DNA of 37,112 bases from Acephala macrosclerotiorum (taxonomy: Eukaryota > Ascomycota > Leotiomycetes > Helotiales > Mollisiaceae). Positions within the stretch are counted from its first letter, which is position 1. Every line of letters starts with the position of its first letter. Shown here piece by piece: positions 1 through 11,947 of this stretch. The stretch spans positions 1 to 37,112 of the forward strand of contig MU119623.1 of NCBI GenBank assembly GCA_014904845.1, given 5' to 3'. Made by a program: the position numbers and the translations under genes. Below the pieces are notes generated by a model. It was given only the letters and a program-made list of their open reading frames with translations. It was not told where the DNA came from and did not search any database.

Positions 1-1015
1 AAAAAAAAAAAACAATTTTTATACGTAAATCTTTTTTAAATCTCGTAATTATTTTTATATTATTTATTAATAATTGAAAACTTATTTCGATTTTCGAGTT
101 TAAAAATAAAATATTACGATTTAAAAATTTTTTTTAATTTTTTTTTATTTTTTTTTATATTTTATTATTATTTTTAGAAAATATATTAAATTAAATTTAA
201 AAATTTAAATTAAATTAAAATTTGCAAAATATAAAAATAAATAATATTATGTTTTAATTTTCGACGTTTAATTAGTTTAAAAAAAAATTTCAATATTTTA
301 AATTATTAAAATTATTATATAATCGAATTTAAAAATATTAAAATTTTAAAAATTTTACGATTTTAATTACTTATTTATAAATTTAATAAACTTTTTATAA
401 TTGTATTATAAATTAAAAATATATTTATATTATTTAAATTTTTAATTTAAATTTATTTAAATAAATAATTATTACATAATTTCAATTTTAATTACGAAAT
501 ATTATAAATTGTAATTACGTTTATTAAAAAAAAATTTATTATTCGATAAAATTTATTTTAAAAAAATACGATTAATTAAATTAATCGTAATAATTTAATA
601 TAAAGAACAAAATTTTTAAAAAGTATTTTTTTAATAATTATATATAATTAATTGAATTAATTATAGTAATTTAATATAAAATTCTATAAAAAAAAAATTT
701 ATTTAAAGTTTTTATTAATTTATTCGATTTTAAAAAAAAGTTTTTTTAAACGAATTATTTTTTTTATATTAACGAGAATTATTTTAATTTTAAATACTTA
801 TAAAACATTTAAATTAAAAGTTTTTAATTTTTAATTTAAATCGTTAAATAAATTTAAAATAAATTTAAATTAATAATTATTTTTAATCGAATATAAAACA
901 AACGTAATAAATATAAAAATAAAAATAAATAAAAATATATTCGCGAAATACGAATCGTATTAAATATTATTTAATCGAGAAACGAAATAAATTTTTTTTT
1001 TTTAAAAATCGTAAT
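1..1015 (+). repeat. Family L repeat, copy 1 (RIP-eroded)
   Basis: This stretch aligns nearly end to end with 15402-16228 in the same orientation. Shared stretches include TTATTAATAATT near 63, AATTACGTTTATT near 510, and TATTATTTAATCGAGAAACG near 963. Its second half also resembles the middle of the R family, sharing the AATCGTAATAATTTAATATAA context and ACTTATAAAAC near 797. C and G survive almost only in CpG. No open frame of useful length is present. It could be a solo LTR or another element fragment, because neither end can be fixed and the window begins inside or beside it with a run of A. Confidence 0.7.
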
Positions 1016-1371
1016 TCGCAAATCGTTTATAATCGTTTTTAAATTAAAATAATAAAATTAAAATAAATTTCAAATTTTAAAAAATAATACGAAAAATTTT
1101 TTAATAAAAAATTTTAATAAAGAAAATTAATTAAAAAAATATTCATTTAAAAAAATTATTTTATTAAAACAAATAAACGAATAAAATTTCGAATAAATAT
1201 TTTTTTATAAAAAAATAATATAAATAAAAATTAGATTTTAAAATAAATTTTATTTAAAAATAATAATTCGAAAATTAATATTTTTAAATTATTAAATTAA
1301 TTTTTAATTTAAAAATTAATATTAATAAATTATTTATATTAAAAAACTTTTTTTATTTTAATTATATTTAT
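1016..1371. other. Gene-free AT-rich spacer
   Basis: No coding frame, RNA gene or clear repeat is visible. It is homopolymer-rich A/T with a few CpG dinucleotides and lies between the L copy and element M copy 1. Confidence 0.6.
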
Positions 1372-2162
1372 TAAAAAAAAAATATTTATTAATTATTTTA
1401 CTAAAAAATATATACGTTAATAACGTTATTAACAAATTAATAATAATTTAATCAATTATTAATATTATCGATTATTTTAATTTAATATTAATAATATTAA
1501 TTCAATATTAATAATATTAATTTAAAATTAAATATTTATAATTTATAGTATTTATTTAATTTATTATAAGAATTTTAAATAAATTTATTAAATATATATT
1601 AAAATATTAAATTATAAAATTAAAAATTATTAAATTTTAATATTTTTTATTAAAATTAATATATAAACTAATAATCGCATTTTATTCGATTAATAAATTT
1701 TTATTATTTTATAAATTATATAAATAAATAAAAATAAAAAATAAAAATATAAATATTATTAAAAATATAATTATAAAATCGCTCGATTTAAATAAAATTT
1801 ACACGTGTAAAAATAACAATTTAACGTACGAGTAATTGTATTACTCGATATTAAAAATTTAAATTAAAAAAAGTATTTAAAAATTAAACAATTAAACGAT
1901 TTAATTAATTAAATATAACTATATAAAAACCGTATAAAAATCGCGTATAATCGTTTATAATCGTCGAAAATCGAGAATTTTAATATTTTTATTAATCGAG
2001 ATTTATTTATTAATCGAGATTTATTTATTAATCGAGATTTATTTATTAATCGATTATTATTAAACACTAAAAATTTAAACATGCAATTATTATATAATAT
2101 ATACTATTAACAAATCGTTAATATTATTAACAAATGATTAATAATAATAATAAATTTTAATA
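1372..2162 (+). mobile_element. Element M copy 1, heavily RIP-mutated
   Basis: This is the most degraded copy of a five-copy family of short non-autonomous DNA transposons. It can be followed against copies 3 and 5 along its whole length. The palindrome survives as CGTTAATAACGTTATTAACA at 1415-1434, and the segments CTAATAATCGCATTTTATTC (1668) and ATAATCGTCGAAAATCGAGA (1957) are recognisable. Nearly all non-CpG C and G of the younger copies have become T and A. AT at 1370-1371 flanks the left end; the right end is approximate. An 18-bp tandem repeat (1991-2053) has expanded inside it and is not seen in the other copies. It has no coding capacity. Confidence 0.85.
1991..2053 (+). repeat. 18-bp tandem repeat inside element M copy 1
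   Basis: The unit ATTAATCGAGATTTATTT is present three times without change (1991-2008, 2009-2026, 2027-2044), followed by a half unit ending at 2053. The other M copies have one equivalent of this unit at the matching place, for example near 4150 and 11815. The expansion is therefore private to this copy, and its identical units suggest it arose after most of the RIP. Confidence 0.9.
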
Positions 2163-3496
2163 TTATTAATTTTTTTTAAAAAATTTTTTACGAATAATAA
2201 AAATAATTTTTTAAAAATATAAAACTTTAAAAAATATATATTTATATTTTAATTTAAAAAAAATAATATTACGATTTTTTTAAAATAATATAATAATATA
2301 TACGAAAATTATAAAATTATTTTAAAAATTAAAAAAATACGATTTTTATAATATATTAATTCGATTTATAAAAAGTAAATTTAATTTATATTAAAATATA
2401 ATATTAAAAATTATTTAAAAATTTTTTTTAATAAATATAATTAAAAATATTATTAAATAAATATAAAATTCTTATATAAAATTATTAATTAATTTATAAA
2501 AAAACTTTTAATAATAAAAACGTATATAAATTTATTCGATTGAATATTTAAAAAATTAATTAAATGAAAAAAATTAAATAAATAATATTAAAAATAAAAA
2601 AAAATTTTAATATATATTAAAAAACGAATTTTTTAAAAAAAATCGATTATAAATTAATAAAAAAATTTATTTATAATTATAATAAAATATACGAAAAAAC
2701 GATTATTATATATAAATAAAAAAAATTAATATAATAAAATTAATAATTCGAAATATTTAAAAAATTAATAAAAAATTTATATAATTATTAAAAAAATTTA
2801 TATCGAATTTCAATTTTCAATTTTACGTATTATTTAAATTTAATAAATTTAATAAATATTTATATTAAAAATTTTAATTTAAATAATCGATTTTATTAAA
2901 AAATTAAAATAATTTTTTTTTTTCGTATTATTTAACGATTTAAAAATCGTTTTAAATATTAATATTATAAAAATATTTTAAAAATTAAATAATATTATAA
3001 TTTTTATAAATTAAAATTAAATTTTTTTAACGAGAATATAAACGAATTTTTTTTTAATTATAAACGAAAAAAATATAATAATATAAAAAAAAACGAATAT
3101 AAAATTTTATATAATTTAATATTAATTAAATTCTTATAAAATATATAATTAATCGTTTAAAAAAATATAATAAAAATTAATATTATATATAATAATTAAT
3201 AAAACGAATAATATTATTACGAGTATTTTAAACGAATAAAAAAAAAATCGATTTTTTTATTAATTATTTTTTCGTGAATTATTATTTATTTATAAATAAA
3301 TAAATTAATTATAAATATTATTATTAAAAAAATAATTAATAATATTATAATTTTTAAAATTATAATTAATATTTACAATTATTTATATTTAAAAATAATC
3401 GATATTAATATAATTAAATAAAATTTAATTACGATTTTAATAAACGTTTTAAAAATATATAAAAAATTTAAAAATTTATTTAATTTATTATTTTAT
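2163..3496. other. Gene-free AT-rich spacer
   Basis: It holds A/T homopolymers and scattered CpG. I see no open frame with an ATG start and usable length, no RNA gene, and no match to the repeat families described elsewhere in the window. It is presumably eroded transposon sequence too far gone to classify. Confidence 0.55.
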
Positions 3497-4285
3497 TAAA
3501 AAAAATATTTTTTGTTAATCGTTTTATCGAAAGATACGTGCGCTAATAGTACTATTAACGAGTCAATAGTAATTTAATCGATTACTAGTACTATCGATTA
3601 TTTTAATTTAGTACTAATAGTACTAATTCAATACTAATAATATTAAAATATTATTAATAGTATTAATTTAAAATTAAATATTTAAATATTTAAAACTTAT
3701 AATTTATAATATTTATTTAATTTATTATAAAAATTTCAAATAAATCTATTAAACGCGCATTGAAATATTAAACTATAAAATTAAAACTTATTAAGTTTTA
3801 ATGTTCTTCGCTAAAATTTATATGCAGACTAGTAATCGCGCTTTATTCAATCAATAGATTTTCATCGTCTTATAAATTATACAAATAAATAAAAATGAAA
3901 ATTGAAAATATTAATACTATTTGAAATCTGATCGTAGAATCGATCGATTTAAGCAAAGTTTACACGAGTAAAAATGCCGATTAAATATGCGAATAATAAT
4001 TACGTTGTACTGCGCTGCACTACGTTGCTCAATATTGAGAGCTTAGATTAAAGCACTTAGAGATTGAGCGATTCAATTGATTAAGTGTGATTACATAAAG
4101 GCCGAGCGCAGTCGTCTATAGTCGCCGAGAGTCGAGAGTTTTAGTGTTCTTATAGACTTAGATTTACTTGCTAATCGACTATCATTGGACGTCAAAGTTT
4201 TAAACATACAATAATTGCGTAGCGCGCGTTATTGGCAAATCGCTGGCACTATTGATAATCAATTAACATATAAAAATTTTTCTTG
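3497..4285 (+). mobile_element. Element M copy 2, moderately RIP-mutated
   Basis: This is a 789-bp copy flanked by AT on both sides (3495-3496 and 4286-4287). The left end reads TAAAAAAAAT, where copy 5 has CAAGAAAAAT, and the right end keeps TTTTTCTTG. The palindrome near the 5' end reads CGCTAATAGTACTATTAACG (3541-3560), one half-site carrying transitions relative to copy 5. Damage is uneven: the 5' third (3500-3720) is strongly mutated, whereas 3930-4260 keeps much C and G. It contains six units of a 5-bp repeat of the TTGCG/CTGCG type at 4000-4029. No reading frame is conserved among copies, so it is non-coding and was presumably moved by a transposase encoded elsewhere. Confidence 0.92.
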
Positions 4286-5694
4286 ATATTTATATTTTTA
4301 ATAATAATAATATTAACGTTTAAAATTTTAATAAAACGATTATTAATAAATTTTACGAAAAATGAAATTTAAAATATATAAAAAAAATTATTAATAAAAA
4401 ATAAAAAATAAAATTTTTATTTAAAAATCGAATTAAAATAATAAATTTTATAAAACGTTTAAAACGAAAAACGAAAAAAATAAATAAATATAAATTAATT
4501 AAAAAATAAAATTTTAAAATAATAATTCGATATTAAAAATAATAATTTAATTAATAAAATTTTATTATTAATTTAAAAAATATATATTATTATTATTTAT
4601 AAATTATTTAATTCGAATAAAAAATACGAAATATTATATTATTTTTATATATATAATTCGAGATTTTAATAATATTATTATAAATATTAATTTTTTTTAA
4701 TTATTTATTATTTTATATAAAATAAATATAATTAAAAAAATTTAAATAAAATAATATAAAAAACGAAATTATTTTTTTGGAATTTTTTATAAAAAAAAAA
4801 ATTTAATAAAAAAAACAAAAATTAAAATTTTTTTTTAAATATAAATATTAAAATTTTTTTTTCGAAAATAATATAAAACGTTAATTATTTTATTTTATAA
4901 AAAAAAAAAAAAATTTTTTTAAATATAAAAATAATAAAAAAAACTCGAATAAAAAATATATAAAATATTTATTATTATAAATTGTTTTAATATTAAAAAA
5001 ATTAATTATAAAAATTTAAAATTTTTTTTTTATAAAAATATTAATTCGTTTATTTATATTAAAAAAATTTAATATATAATATAATATAAAAAAGAATTTC
5101 AATTATAATAAAAATATTTTAAAAATAATAATTTTTAATCGCGAAAAAAATTATTAAAAAAATTAATTTATTAATACGATTATAAAAATAAATTTTATTA
5201 TTTTAAAAAATAAATTTTATTATTTTAAAAAATATTAATATATTTTTTTTTATAAATAAATCTTTTAAAAAATTTATTAAATATTTTTATATTTTTTTTA
5301 TAAATTTTTTTTTAAATACAATTAATTGATTTTAAACGTTTAAAATAAAAATATAATAATTTTTATAATTTTATTAAAATTTATACGAATAATAATATTG
5401 TTTTAAAAAGAAATTAATTTTATAATTCAATTTATTAAAATTATTATAATAATTTTAAAAAACGTATTTTTTAAAATCGTAATATTATTTTTAAATAATA
5501 TAAAAATTAAAAAAATTTATACGAATTATAATAATAAATTAATATTTTTAAAAATTTATTAATTCGTTTTTAAATATATTTAAAATTTAAATAAATATTA
5601 AATCGAATTAAAAAAATTTAAATTTATATAAAGTTTAAATTATAATTTTATTAAAACGAAATAATTATTATTAATTTTATTTATAATTTTATAT
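4286..5694. other. Gene-free AT-rich spacer with a 22-bp tandem duplicate
   Basis: No gene or dispersed repeat could be recognised. The only local structure is a perfect duplication of the 22-bp unit beginning TAAATTTTATTATTTT (5189-5210 and 5211-5232). The rest is A/T homopolymer sequence with isolated CpG. Confidence 0.6.
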
Positions 5695-5872
5695 TAATAA
5701 ATTTTAATTTATATTAGCAAATTTCAATTTAATCGAAAACTCGCTAGTAATCGAATCGACGTACTATTCTTTGTCAAGTTTAACTCCAGTTTGAAACGCT
5801 ATTTGTCGAGTCTATCAAATTGCGATCAAATTAAAATCGTTTAACTAGATCGTTCTAAGTTTTTTAAACGAA

Positions 5873-5908
5873 CTTTAAACGCTTTAAACGCTTTAAACGC
5901 TTCAAATA
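5873..5908 (+). repeat. 9-bp minisatellite CTTTAAACG
   Basis: Three perfect CTTTAAACG units (5873-5899) precede a degenerate unit. The same units recur around 6499-6572. In the duplicate block they read TTTTAAACG (6851-6868), so the C in CpT has become T while the C in CpG is unchanged in every unit. Confidence 0.9.
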
Positions 5909-6307
5909 CTCTAAATATATTAGAATTGAAATACTTAATAAATTCGAAATTAAATTACTTGAAATTTTATATATAGAATTTTTTATATTATAAGATTTTA
6001 TTTTAAAAGTTTTAATCAATTCTATTGAACGCGCATTAAAATATATTACTACAAAATTCGAATATAAAATTTTTAGTATTTTTTATTAAAATGTACTAAT
6101 ACAATTTTAAATTTAATCGAGTTTTAATAATCGCATTTTAAATTAGATTTTTTAATATTTTTGATTTTAAAAATCTTCGATATACGTTTCATTTTACGAA
6201 ATTTTTATTTATTAATTTAAAAATATTTTAAATCGCATTATTTTCAAAAGTTTGAATTTAATAAAATAATTTACGTATAATATTTTACGCATATAATCGA
6301 ATAAAGT

Positions 6308-6382
6308 AAAATAAAATAAAATAAAATAAAATAAAATAAAATAAAATAAAATAAAATAAAATAAAATAAAATAAAATAAAAT
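6308..6382 (+). repeat. (AAAAT)n microsatellite
   Basis: About 15 uninterrupted AAAAT units lie inside the first unit of the 5.7-7.2 kb duplication and are absent from the second unit. Confidence 0.95.
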
Positions 6383-6700
6383 ATTTAATAATTAATTATA
6401 ATATTGAGAATATACGTATATAATCGAGAGTTTTAATATTTTTCGTTTAAAAAATTAATACTTTAAATTTACATATTTTAATCAATTTAAATTAAACGCT
6501 TTAAATACTTTAAATAACTTTAAACGCTTTAAACAATTCTAGGTTTTTTAAACGCTTTAAACGCTTTAAACGTGAAATTTATTATCTCAATTTGAATTAA
6601 TTTAATAAATTCGATAATAATTTTTCAATCGATTTAATTATATTTAAAAAAATTAAATTTGTTATTATTAAATTGAAATTTATCGATGTAATTAAAAATT

Positions 6701-7157
6701 TATTAATAATCGAATCGATGTATTATTTTTTATTAAATTTAATTTTAATTTAAAATATTATTTATTAAATTTATTAAATTACGATTAAATTAAAATCGTT
6801 TAATTAAATTAATTAAATAATAATTTATTATTTTAAATATTTTAATCGAATTTTAAACGTTTTAAACGTTTTAAATATATAATTTTTAGTATTTTTCGTT
6901 AAAATATATTAATTTGATTAATATTTCGATTTTTTTTTTAATATTTTTCGTTTAAAAAAATTAATATTTTAAATTTATATATTTTAATTAATTTAAATAT
7001 TTTTAAATATTTTAATCGATTTTAAACGTTTTAAACGGAAAATTTATTATTTTAATTTAAATTAATTTAATAAATTTAATAATAAATTTTTAATCGATTT
7101 AATTATATTTAAAAAAAATTAAATTTATTATTATTAAATTGAAATTTATTAATATAA
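6701..7157 (+). repeat. Second, shortened unit of the tandem duplication
   Basis: It corresponds to 5720-5930 joined to 6432-6700 of the first unit, with nearly all of the intervening 500 bases (including the AAAAT array) missing. Differences from the first unit are mostly C-to-T and G-to-A, so this unit has suffered more RIP. No open frame is seen. Confidence 0.65.
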
Positions 7158-7462
7158 AAAACGTTTTTTTAAAAATATAAAAATTATTAAAATTTTAAAT
7201 TAAATTAAATATAATAATATTTTTAAAATTTATATTTATTATAAAATATAAATTTAATATTTTAATATTATTATCGAATTATTATATTAATTAATTAAAA
7301 AAACAATTTTTTTAAATAAAAATAAAATAAAAAATCGTTATAATATTTTTATAAAATAAATATATAACGATTTTAATATTTTATAAAATTTATTATAATT
7401 TTATTAATAAATAAAATATTATTATTTTAAATATTATTATTAATTAATAATATAAATATAAT
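7158..7462. other. Gene-free AT-rich spacer
   Basis: No feature is recognisable; it is A/T sequence between the duplication and the putative LTR. Confidence 0.6.
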
Positions 7463-7657
7463 ATTAGTTTAGTAGTCACGTGAAGCACTAGACCGGATTG
7501 GGACTAGCGCCGTTTGCACTAGAATTAAAATTATATTTTTTAATTTTTACGCGTTTATTAAATTTATAATTAATAATTAATTAATAAATTATTTAATTTG
7601 TTTATTTATTTCGTTTTTAATTTATTATTAATAATAAATATTTTTAATAATATTAAT
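7463..7657 (+). repeat. Left member of a direct-repeat pair, possible LTR, with an unmutated island
   Basis: It aligns with 14803-14974 in the same orientation. The shared core is AATTAAAATTATATTTTTTA followed by CGTTTATTAAATTTATAATT. Bases 7467-7522 are a sharp GC-rich island (containing GTAGTCACGTGAAGC and GACCGGATTGGGACTAGCGC). The matching part of the right member is almost wholly converted to A and T. The left member carries about 20 extra bases near 7600. A pair of direct repeats about 7.3 kb apart suggests an LTR retrotransposon, but I see no primer-binding site or reverse-transcriptase remnant to confirm it. Confidence 0.6.
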
Positions 7658-8885
7658 ACTAATTAATAATTATTTAATTAATTATAAAATAATTAAATTT
7701 TTATTTAAAAAAAAAATTTATAAAAAAAAATTAATTTATAAAAAAAATTTATTTTTTAAATAATTTATTTTTTATAAAAAAAATATTTAAAATAATTAAT
7801 ATATTTTTAAAAAAATAAAAATTTATAAATTTCTTTTTATAAAAACGTATTAAAAATATTAAACTTATTAAAAGTTTAAAAAAATAATAATATAAAAACG
7901 ATTTTAAATTTATATTTATTATATAAAATAATAATATTTACAAAAAACAAATAAAAAAAATATATAAATATTAATAATAATATTTATTTGAATTTAAATT
8001 AAAAATTTAAATTTTTTTATTATTTTTTATATAATTATTTTTTAAAATAATAAATTTATTTAAAATTAAATTTGTTTATAATAAAAAAAAAAAAAAATCG
8101 ATTTTACGAATAATAAAAATTCTAATAAAAAGTATTAAATAAAAATATTTTTTATCAATTTAAAATATATAAAAAAAAAATATTTCAAATTATAATTTAT
8201 AAAAATATTTTCAAAAATATTTTAAAAAATATATATAATAAATTTCACGTTTAATATATAAAAATTTTATATATTGTTTTCGAGATTTTTTTTTATATTT
8301 ATAAAATTCAAATATTAAAAAATAAAAATTTATTATTAATAATTTAAAAAAAAAGTTTTAATATAAAAAGTTTTATAAATAAATATAAATAAAAATCGTT
8401 GATTAATTAAAAAATAATTTTTTTTTCAATAAAATTAATTAATTAAATTAATAAATTAAAATATAATTATTTTTACGATTTTAATTATTAATACGATTTT
8501 TTTTTTATAACGACGATTATTTTTATAATTACTTTTTATATTTTTTTTATTATAATTTCTTTTATAAATACGAATTTATTTTATATTTATTTTATTATAA
8601 TTTATTTTAAATTTATTTTATTATAATTTATTTTCTAAATACGAATTTATTTAATATAATATAAAATATTTAATTTATTTATTAATAATTTCTTTAATAA
8701 TAATTTTAATAAAAAGAATAATAAAAAATTATATAATATTTTTAATCTCAAATTATTAATTTTTTATAATTATTATAATAAAATTAAATTATTTTAAAAT
8801 TAATATAATAAAATATTTTTTATTAATTTTATAAAACGTATAAATATATTTTATTTTAATAAATTTATAAAAAAAAATTTCGATT
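7658..8885. other. Gene-free AT-rich interior of the first bracketed interval
   Basis: No recognisable gene. Around 8566-8650 there is a loose repeat of TTTTATTATAATTTATTTT-like units. If the direct repeats at 7463 and 14803 are LTRs, this is eroded internal retrotransposon sequence. Confidence 0.5.
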
Positions 8886-10015
8886 TTATTGATCGTTCGT
8901 TTTAAAAACTAATATCAATTTTTTTTAAATCACGTATTATTTACGTAATACGAATTATTTCAACTATAGACGAAAAATACTAAATTTTAATCGAAATATT
9001 CAAATTTAGCGATTTAATTAATTTATTAAGAATTTAATAATAAAAGTAATTACGTAGTAATTTCGAATTAATATATAATCGATTCAATAAAAAATACTAA
9101 AAACTCGATTTATATGCAATTACGTTACGTTTATAATTATAATATATTAATTAATTTAAATTATATAAAATTTATAAATAAATTGAAATATAATTAAATA
9201 CTATTAAATTTCGAGTTTTAAACGATTTTATTAATTCGTTATTACGCAAATTAATAGAATAAAATCGTATTTAATAAAAATAATAATTGTAAAACTTTAA
9301 ATACGTTTTTATTTTAAATACAAAATCAGTAATCGTTTTTTTCAATGAGAATTATTAAAATTCTCCAAGTTCGTTTTTATTTTAAATATAAAGTATTTAT
9401 TTATTTAAATATTAAATATTTCTATAATTGCGCAATTTTCAAAAGAAATTCTAAAAAATCTTTTCTTAGAATTATATATTAAGTAAAATAATTTAAATTA
9501 ATTAAATTTATTATAGTAATTTAATATAAAAAACGAGAATTTCAAAGAGTATTTTTATTTAAAACGTTAAAATAATAACAAAATATTAGAATTTTTTTAA
9601 TAATTGTACAGTTTTTAAAAAAAGTTTTAAAAAAATTTTTCTTGAAATTATATACTAAATAAAATAATCTAAATTGATTAAATCGATCGTAGTAATTTAA
9701 TATAAAAAACGAGAATTTTAAAGAGTATTCTTTTAATAATATAAAATTTCGTAATACGTTTTTATTTTAAGTATTAAAGAGTTTATCAATTTATTAATTT
9801 TTCTTATTTAATAAAATTTAAAATTTTATTTTAATAATTATTTTAATTTTAAATCTTTATAAAACGTTTAAATTAAAAGTTTTTAACTTAGAATTTGAAA
9901 TAAAAATAAATTGAAATAAATTAATAAAATCGAAAACTTTAAAATCTTTCGTAGAAACGCTTTTACGAGATTTACAAAGTAAAATATACGTCGAATATCA
10001 AAAGAAACATTTTTA
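8886..10015 (+). repeat. Dispersed repeat R, copy 1
   Basis: This 1.1 kb copy shares its start with 21615-22740: CGATTTTATTGATCGTTCGT here and CGATTTTATTAATCGTTCGT there. It shares its end (AAAAGAAACATTTTTAT) with the minus-strand copy at 27155-28479. A TG near the start (8890) and a CA near the end (10008) would fit LTR termini, so this may be a solo LTR, but no clean target duplication is visible. It contains two tandem units of about 175-180 bp (from about 9425 and 9600), each including an AATTGYRCAATTTT-like motif. It lacks the roughly 70-bp GC-rich segment present near the end of copies 2 and 3. Confidence 0.75.
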
Positions 10016-11174
10016 TATTAATAATAATAATAATAATAAATTATTTCGAAATTAAAAAAAATTATTAATTATATATATTTTTATAAAAAGAAATAATTTT
10101 AATAAAAATTATTATAATTAATTTAATAAAATTTAAATTAAATTATTTATAATTATTTTTTAATTATTTTTAAAAAATTTAATTTAATTTATTATTGAAA
10201 TATTAAATAAAATATAATTTATAAAATTAAATTATTAATATTTATTAAAATATTAAAAAATGTAATTTTATTTTTTATAAATTTATTAATATTTTTAAAA
10301 ACGTTTATATTAAATTACGATTAATAATAAGTATTATAACGCGATTACGTAAAATATAATAATATAATTTGAATTTTATTTTTTAAAATAAAAAAAACGA
10401 ATTTAATTAAAATTAAATTAATCGTAAATATAAAAAATAAAAAAAAAACGCGATTGAAAATAAAATCGAAATATTAATTTATAAAATATATAATAAAAAA
10501 AACGATAATAAATATATCGAAAAATATTTAAATAATAAATATATATTAATTATTAATAAATATAAAAATAAAAAATAAAAAACGAAAATAAAAAATTATT
10601 TTATTAAATTTAAAAAAATTAATAATATATAAATAATAATTATTTTAAATAATTAATTTATTTATTATATTATTATAAAAAAAAATATTCGATATTTGAT
10701 AATTATAATTCGAATTATTTAAATTAAATTAATATTTATTTTTTATTTTCGAAAATTAATATTTTTTAAATTTTTTTTAAAAAATTAATTATTAATTAAT
10801 TACAATTTATAATATTTCGAAAGTTTAATATTAACGTTTAATTAAATATTTTTATAATTAAAATTTATAAAATTTATTTTAATAAAAATATTATTCGAAT
10901 TAATATATTATTAAATATTATTATATTTTATATTATTTTTATTTTATATTTAAAATATAAATATTATAAATATAAAATTTAATAATTTTAAAAATAATTT
11001 AATTTAAAAAAATAAAATTATTTATAAATATTATTATATTAATCGAAAAAATAATTTAATTTAAAATTATTTTATTAATATCGAATTATATTAATTATAT
11101 AAATATTTTAATTATTTATTAATATAACGTTTTATAAAAAAAATTTAATAAACTAATTACAATATAAATATTAT
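10016..11174. other. Gene-free AT-rich spacer with a short (AAT)n run
   Basis: An AAT trinucleotide run lies at about 10018-10039, immediately beyond the end of repeat R. The rest has no recognisable gene or repeat. Confidence 0.6.
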
Positions 11175-11945
11175 CAAAAAAAATATTTTTTGTCAGTCGT
11201 TTTATCGAAAGACACGTGCGTTAATAGCGCTATTAGCGAGCCAATAGTAACTTAATCGATTGTCAACGTTATCGACTATTTTAGTCTAGTGCTAATAGCG
11301 TCAACTTAGTGCCAATAGTACCAAAGCATTGCTAATAGTACTAGCTTAAGATTAAATATTTAGATATTTGAAACTTACAATCTATAGTATTTATTTAATC
11401 TATTATAAGAGTTTCAAGTAAATCTATTGAGCGCGCATTGAGATATTAAACTATAAAATTAAAACTTATTGAGTTTTAGTGTTCTTCGCTAAGACTTATA
11501 TGCAAACTAGCGATCGCGCTTTATTCGACTAATAGATTTTTATCGTCTTATAAATCATGCAAATAGATAAAAATAAAAATTGAAAATATTAACGCTATTT
11601 AAAATCTGATCGTAGAATCGATCGATTCAAGCAAAGTTTACGCGCGTAGAAATGCCGATCAAGTATGCGAGTAGTTGCGTTGCGCTGCTCGATATTGAGA
11701 GCTTAGATTGAGGGACTTAGAGGCTGAGCGGCTCAATTGATTAAGTGTGGCTGTATAAGGGCCGCTCGCAGTCGTTTGCAGCCGCCGAGAGCCGAGAGTT
11801 TTGGTGTTCTTATTGGCTTAAACCCATTTACTAATCGACTATTATTGGGCGCCAAAGTTTTGAATATGCAATTACTGCGTAGTGCGCGCTATTGGCAAGC
11901 CGCTGGCACTATTGGCAATCAATTAGCATATAAATTTTTTTTTTG
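11175..11945 (+). mobile_element. Element M copy 3, nearly unmutated
   Basis: This 771-bp copy is flanked by AT at 11173-11174 and 11946-11947. Its left end is CAAAAAAAAT. The palindrome CGTTAATAGCGCTATTAGCG is at 11219-11238. GCCAATAGT-like motifs in the first 180 bases point inward, and the last 60 bases hold their complements (CTATTGGC, CACTATTGGC). The copy is conspicuously richer in G+C than its flanks, which are fully eroded, so it inserted after most of the RIP. The 5-bp repeat has only three units (11675-11689). The open frame at 11737-11946 on the plus strand starts at TTG, runs off the element end, and is not preserved in the other copies, so I do not call it a gene. Confidence 0.93.
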
Positions 11946-11947
11946 AT

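Larger units (their letters stand above)
5695..6700 (+). repeat. First unit of a diverged tandem duplication, related to element M
   Basis: The segment AATCGAATCGACGTACTATT and what follows (5743-5930) recurs as AATCGAATCGATGTATTATT (6709-6880). The segment at 6432-6700 recurs at 6940-7157. The two blocks are therefore tandem copies with the same order of parts, and the second has lost most of the middle. The middle of this unit resembles element M: ATTGAACGCGCATTAAAATA (6024) matches the M segment containing GAGCGCGCATTGAGATATTA, and TCGAGAGTTTTAATATTTTT (6423) matches the M segment near 11800. The first 200 bases keep more non-CpG C than the surroundings. No coding frame is seen. Confidence 0.65.

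Noticed and set aside
1372..2162. CRISPR array from regularly repeated motifs in element M or the 18-bp tandem repeat
   Set aside because: The repeats are contiguous with no unique spacers, and the context is eukaryotic transposon sequence.
7471..7490. CACGTG in the unmutated island as a functional E-box promoter element
   Set aside because: A single hexamer in a repeat with no adjacent gene is not evidence of regulation.
11737..11946. Plus-strand 69-residue frame in element M copy 3
   Set aside because: It starts at TTG, ends one base beyond the element end, and is broken in the other copies. The near-normal residue composition only reflects the GC content of a young non-coding transposon.
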